Assembly: GCA_009926645.1 (NCBI GenBank)
Contig: RFOO01000046.1
Location: 1 to 7,216 of the forward strand
Source: a bacterium
GTDB taxonomy: Bacteria > Verrucomicrobiota > Verrucomicrobiia > Opitutales > UBA953
Direction: 5' to 3'
DNA: 7,216 nucleotides
The first letter of the stretch is position 1; each line of letters begins with the position of its first letter. The translations under genes were made by a program, and so were the position numbers. Under the pieces are notes generated by a model, which ran no database searches, had not been told where the DNA came from, and was given only the letters and a program-made list of their open reading frames with translations. Positions 6,579 to 7,216 of the stretch are shown in pieces.

Positions 6579-6612
6579 AAAAAGAGTAACCCCCAATCGA
6601 AGGGGGTCACTC
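6579..6612 (-). terminator. Hairpin and U-run between the two unknown genes, abutting a start codon
   Basis: Arms 6584-6594 (gagtaaccccc) and 6602-6612 (gggggtcactc) pair over 11 positions with one A/C mismatch, around a 7-nt loop. On the minus strand a run of five U residues follows (6583-6579). This is a typical intrinsic terminator for the gene ending at 6661. Unusually, the U-run ends 2 nt before ATG 6576 of the next gene, so it may act as an attenuator or sequester the start region. A weaker inverted repeat (acggg 6619-6623, cccgt 6638-6642) lies just upstream. Confidence 0.8.
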
Positions 6613-6660
6613 TCGAAAACGGGAAAAATCACTCTGCCCCGTATTTTGATAACTTTTTTA

Positions 6661-7216
6661 TTAGGGGGTCGTTTCCAAAGAGGCATTCTCTTTGGTTTCT
6701 GTACGGGCAACCCCCGCTTGATTTTGTGCAGTGGTCATCGCTTTATTTAGTACCTTCGCAATCATTTGCGCAGTTTTATCCGCAGGGTATTCCATCTGCA
6801 TCTCAACCGTTTTAGTGTTTTGGCTGATTTTTACCTTTTGCAGAAGCGATTTAATCGTTTCGCCATCTTCTGGATTCTTTTGCGTGGATGGAAGAGTCAT
6901 CATACCGAGGGCAATAAAACCGCGTAATTGGTTGGCGGAAGTTTCCGCTTTATCGGCATCGGCAAAATCACTGGAGGCTTTTAAACTGAAATTTTTAGGG
7001 TCCTCTCCGATTGAAAAGGCAGCACTCAAAATACCATCGTTATTAATCATTTTTGCGATTTGTGGGTACTGCTTAAACTGATTGAAGTCGCCACGAATGA
7101 TGAGCCAATCGTTAGGCGAATTTGTTTTCACTTGAGCCAAATTAGCGGGCAGAACGGCACTTTTCTTTTTTTTCTGTAAAGTTTCGATGGTTACACTCGC
7201 TAGAGAAGTTGGGCTG
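6661..7216 (-). CDS. Protein of unknown function, 5' end beyond the window
   Basis: The frame is open to the right edge, giving at least 184 residues; the true start lies outside. A TTG at 7140 is in frame but is probably not the start, because the sequence before it (SPTSLASVT... KKKKSAVLPANLA) reads as ordinary protein. The visible part alternates strands and helices: DWLIIRGDF (36-44), AAFSIGED (65-72), a helix to about 105, a Pro/Asn-rich loop, then LLQKVKISQNTKTVEMQMEYP (a closing strand pair) and a Thr/Gln/Ala-rich tail. There is no membrane segment in this part. It resembles the second half of the neighbouring downstream protein, so the two probably arose by duplication. The gene ends at TAA 6663-6661, followed by the strong terminator hairpin. 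I assign no function. Confidence 0.7.
   Translation of the reverse strand, partial: SPTSLASVTIETLQKKKKSAVLPANLAQVKTNSPNDWLIIRGDFNQFKQYPQIAKMINNDGILSAAFSIGEDPKNFSLKASSDFADADKAETSANQLRGFIALGMMTLPSTQKNPEDGETIKSLLQKVKISQNTKTVEMQMEYPADKTAQMIAKVLNKAMTTAQNQAGVARTETKENASLETTP

Noticed and set aside
6731..7081. Plus-strand 116-aa hydrophobic frame opposite the partial gene
   Set aside because: It looks like a membrane protein, but its hydrophobicity follows from the complement of Lys/Glu/Asn-rich codons, and the minus-strand frame is longer and has a paralogue next door.

Overview
The window looks like chromosomal DNA of moderate GC content from a free-living bacterium. The transketolase, the RuvC and the short divergent HisI resemble, from memory, versions found in Verrucomicrobiota (Opitutae-like). 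This placement is an inference from sequence style, not a search result. No tRNA, rRNA, CRISPR array, insertion sequence or phage gene was seen.

Layout from left to right: (i) A large plus-strand gene (about 69-2654) encodes a three-part membrane protein. It has an N-terminal membrane anchor and an alpha/beta-hydrolase-like domain, then a DedA/VTT membrane domain, then an ATP-grasp ligase-like domain. The hydrolase part has lost its nucleophile and its catalytic His. The end of a possible upstream gene overlaps its start. (ii) A minus-strand ruvC meets it tail to tail, and the two stop codons lie in the same TTAA. (iii) A minus-strand transketolase gene follows, separated from ruvC by a clear intrinsic terminator. 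(iv) A 78-bp divergent region leads to plus-strand hisI, whose product has a variant metal-site motif. (v) A minus-strand gene for a membrane-anchored protein of unknown function again shares its stop region with the converging hisI. (vi) A strong hairpin plus U-run abuts that gene's start codon. (vii) A gene cut by the right edge encodes a protein that appears to be a paralogue of the neighbouring unknown protein.

The housekeeping genes (ruvC, tkt, hisI) act in recombination, the pentose phosphate pathway and histidine synthesis, and do not form one operon. tkt and hisI are linked only loosely, through ribose-5-phosphate and PRPP. Gene packing is very tight: both convergent pairs overlap at their stop codons with no visible terminator between them. 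The most unusual content is the hydrolase/DedA/ATP-grasp fusion with its degenerate hydrolase domain, followed by the pair of unknown proteins with a terminator-like hairpin between them.
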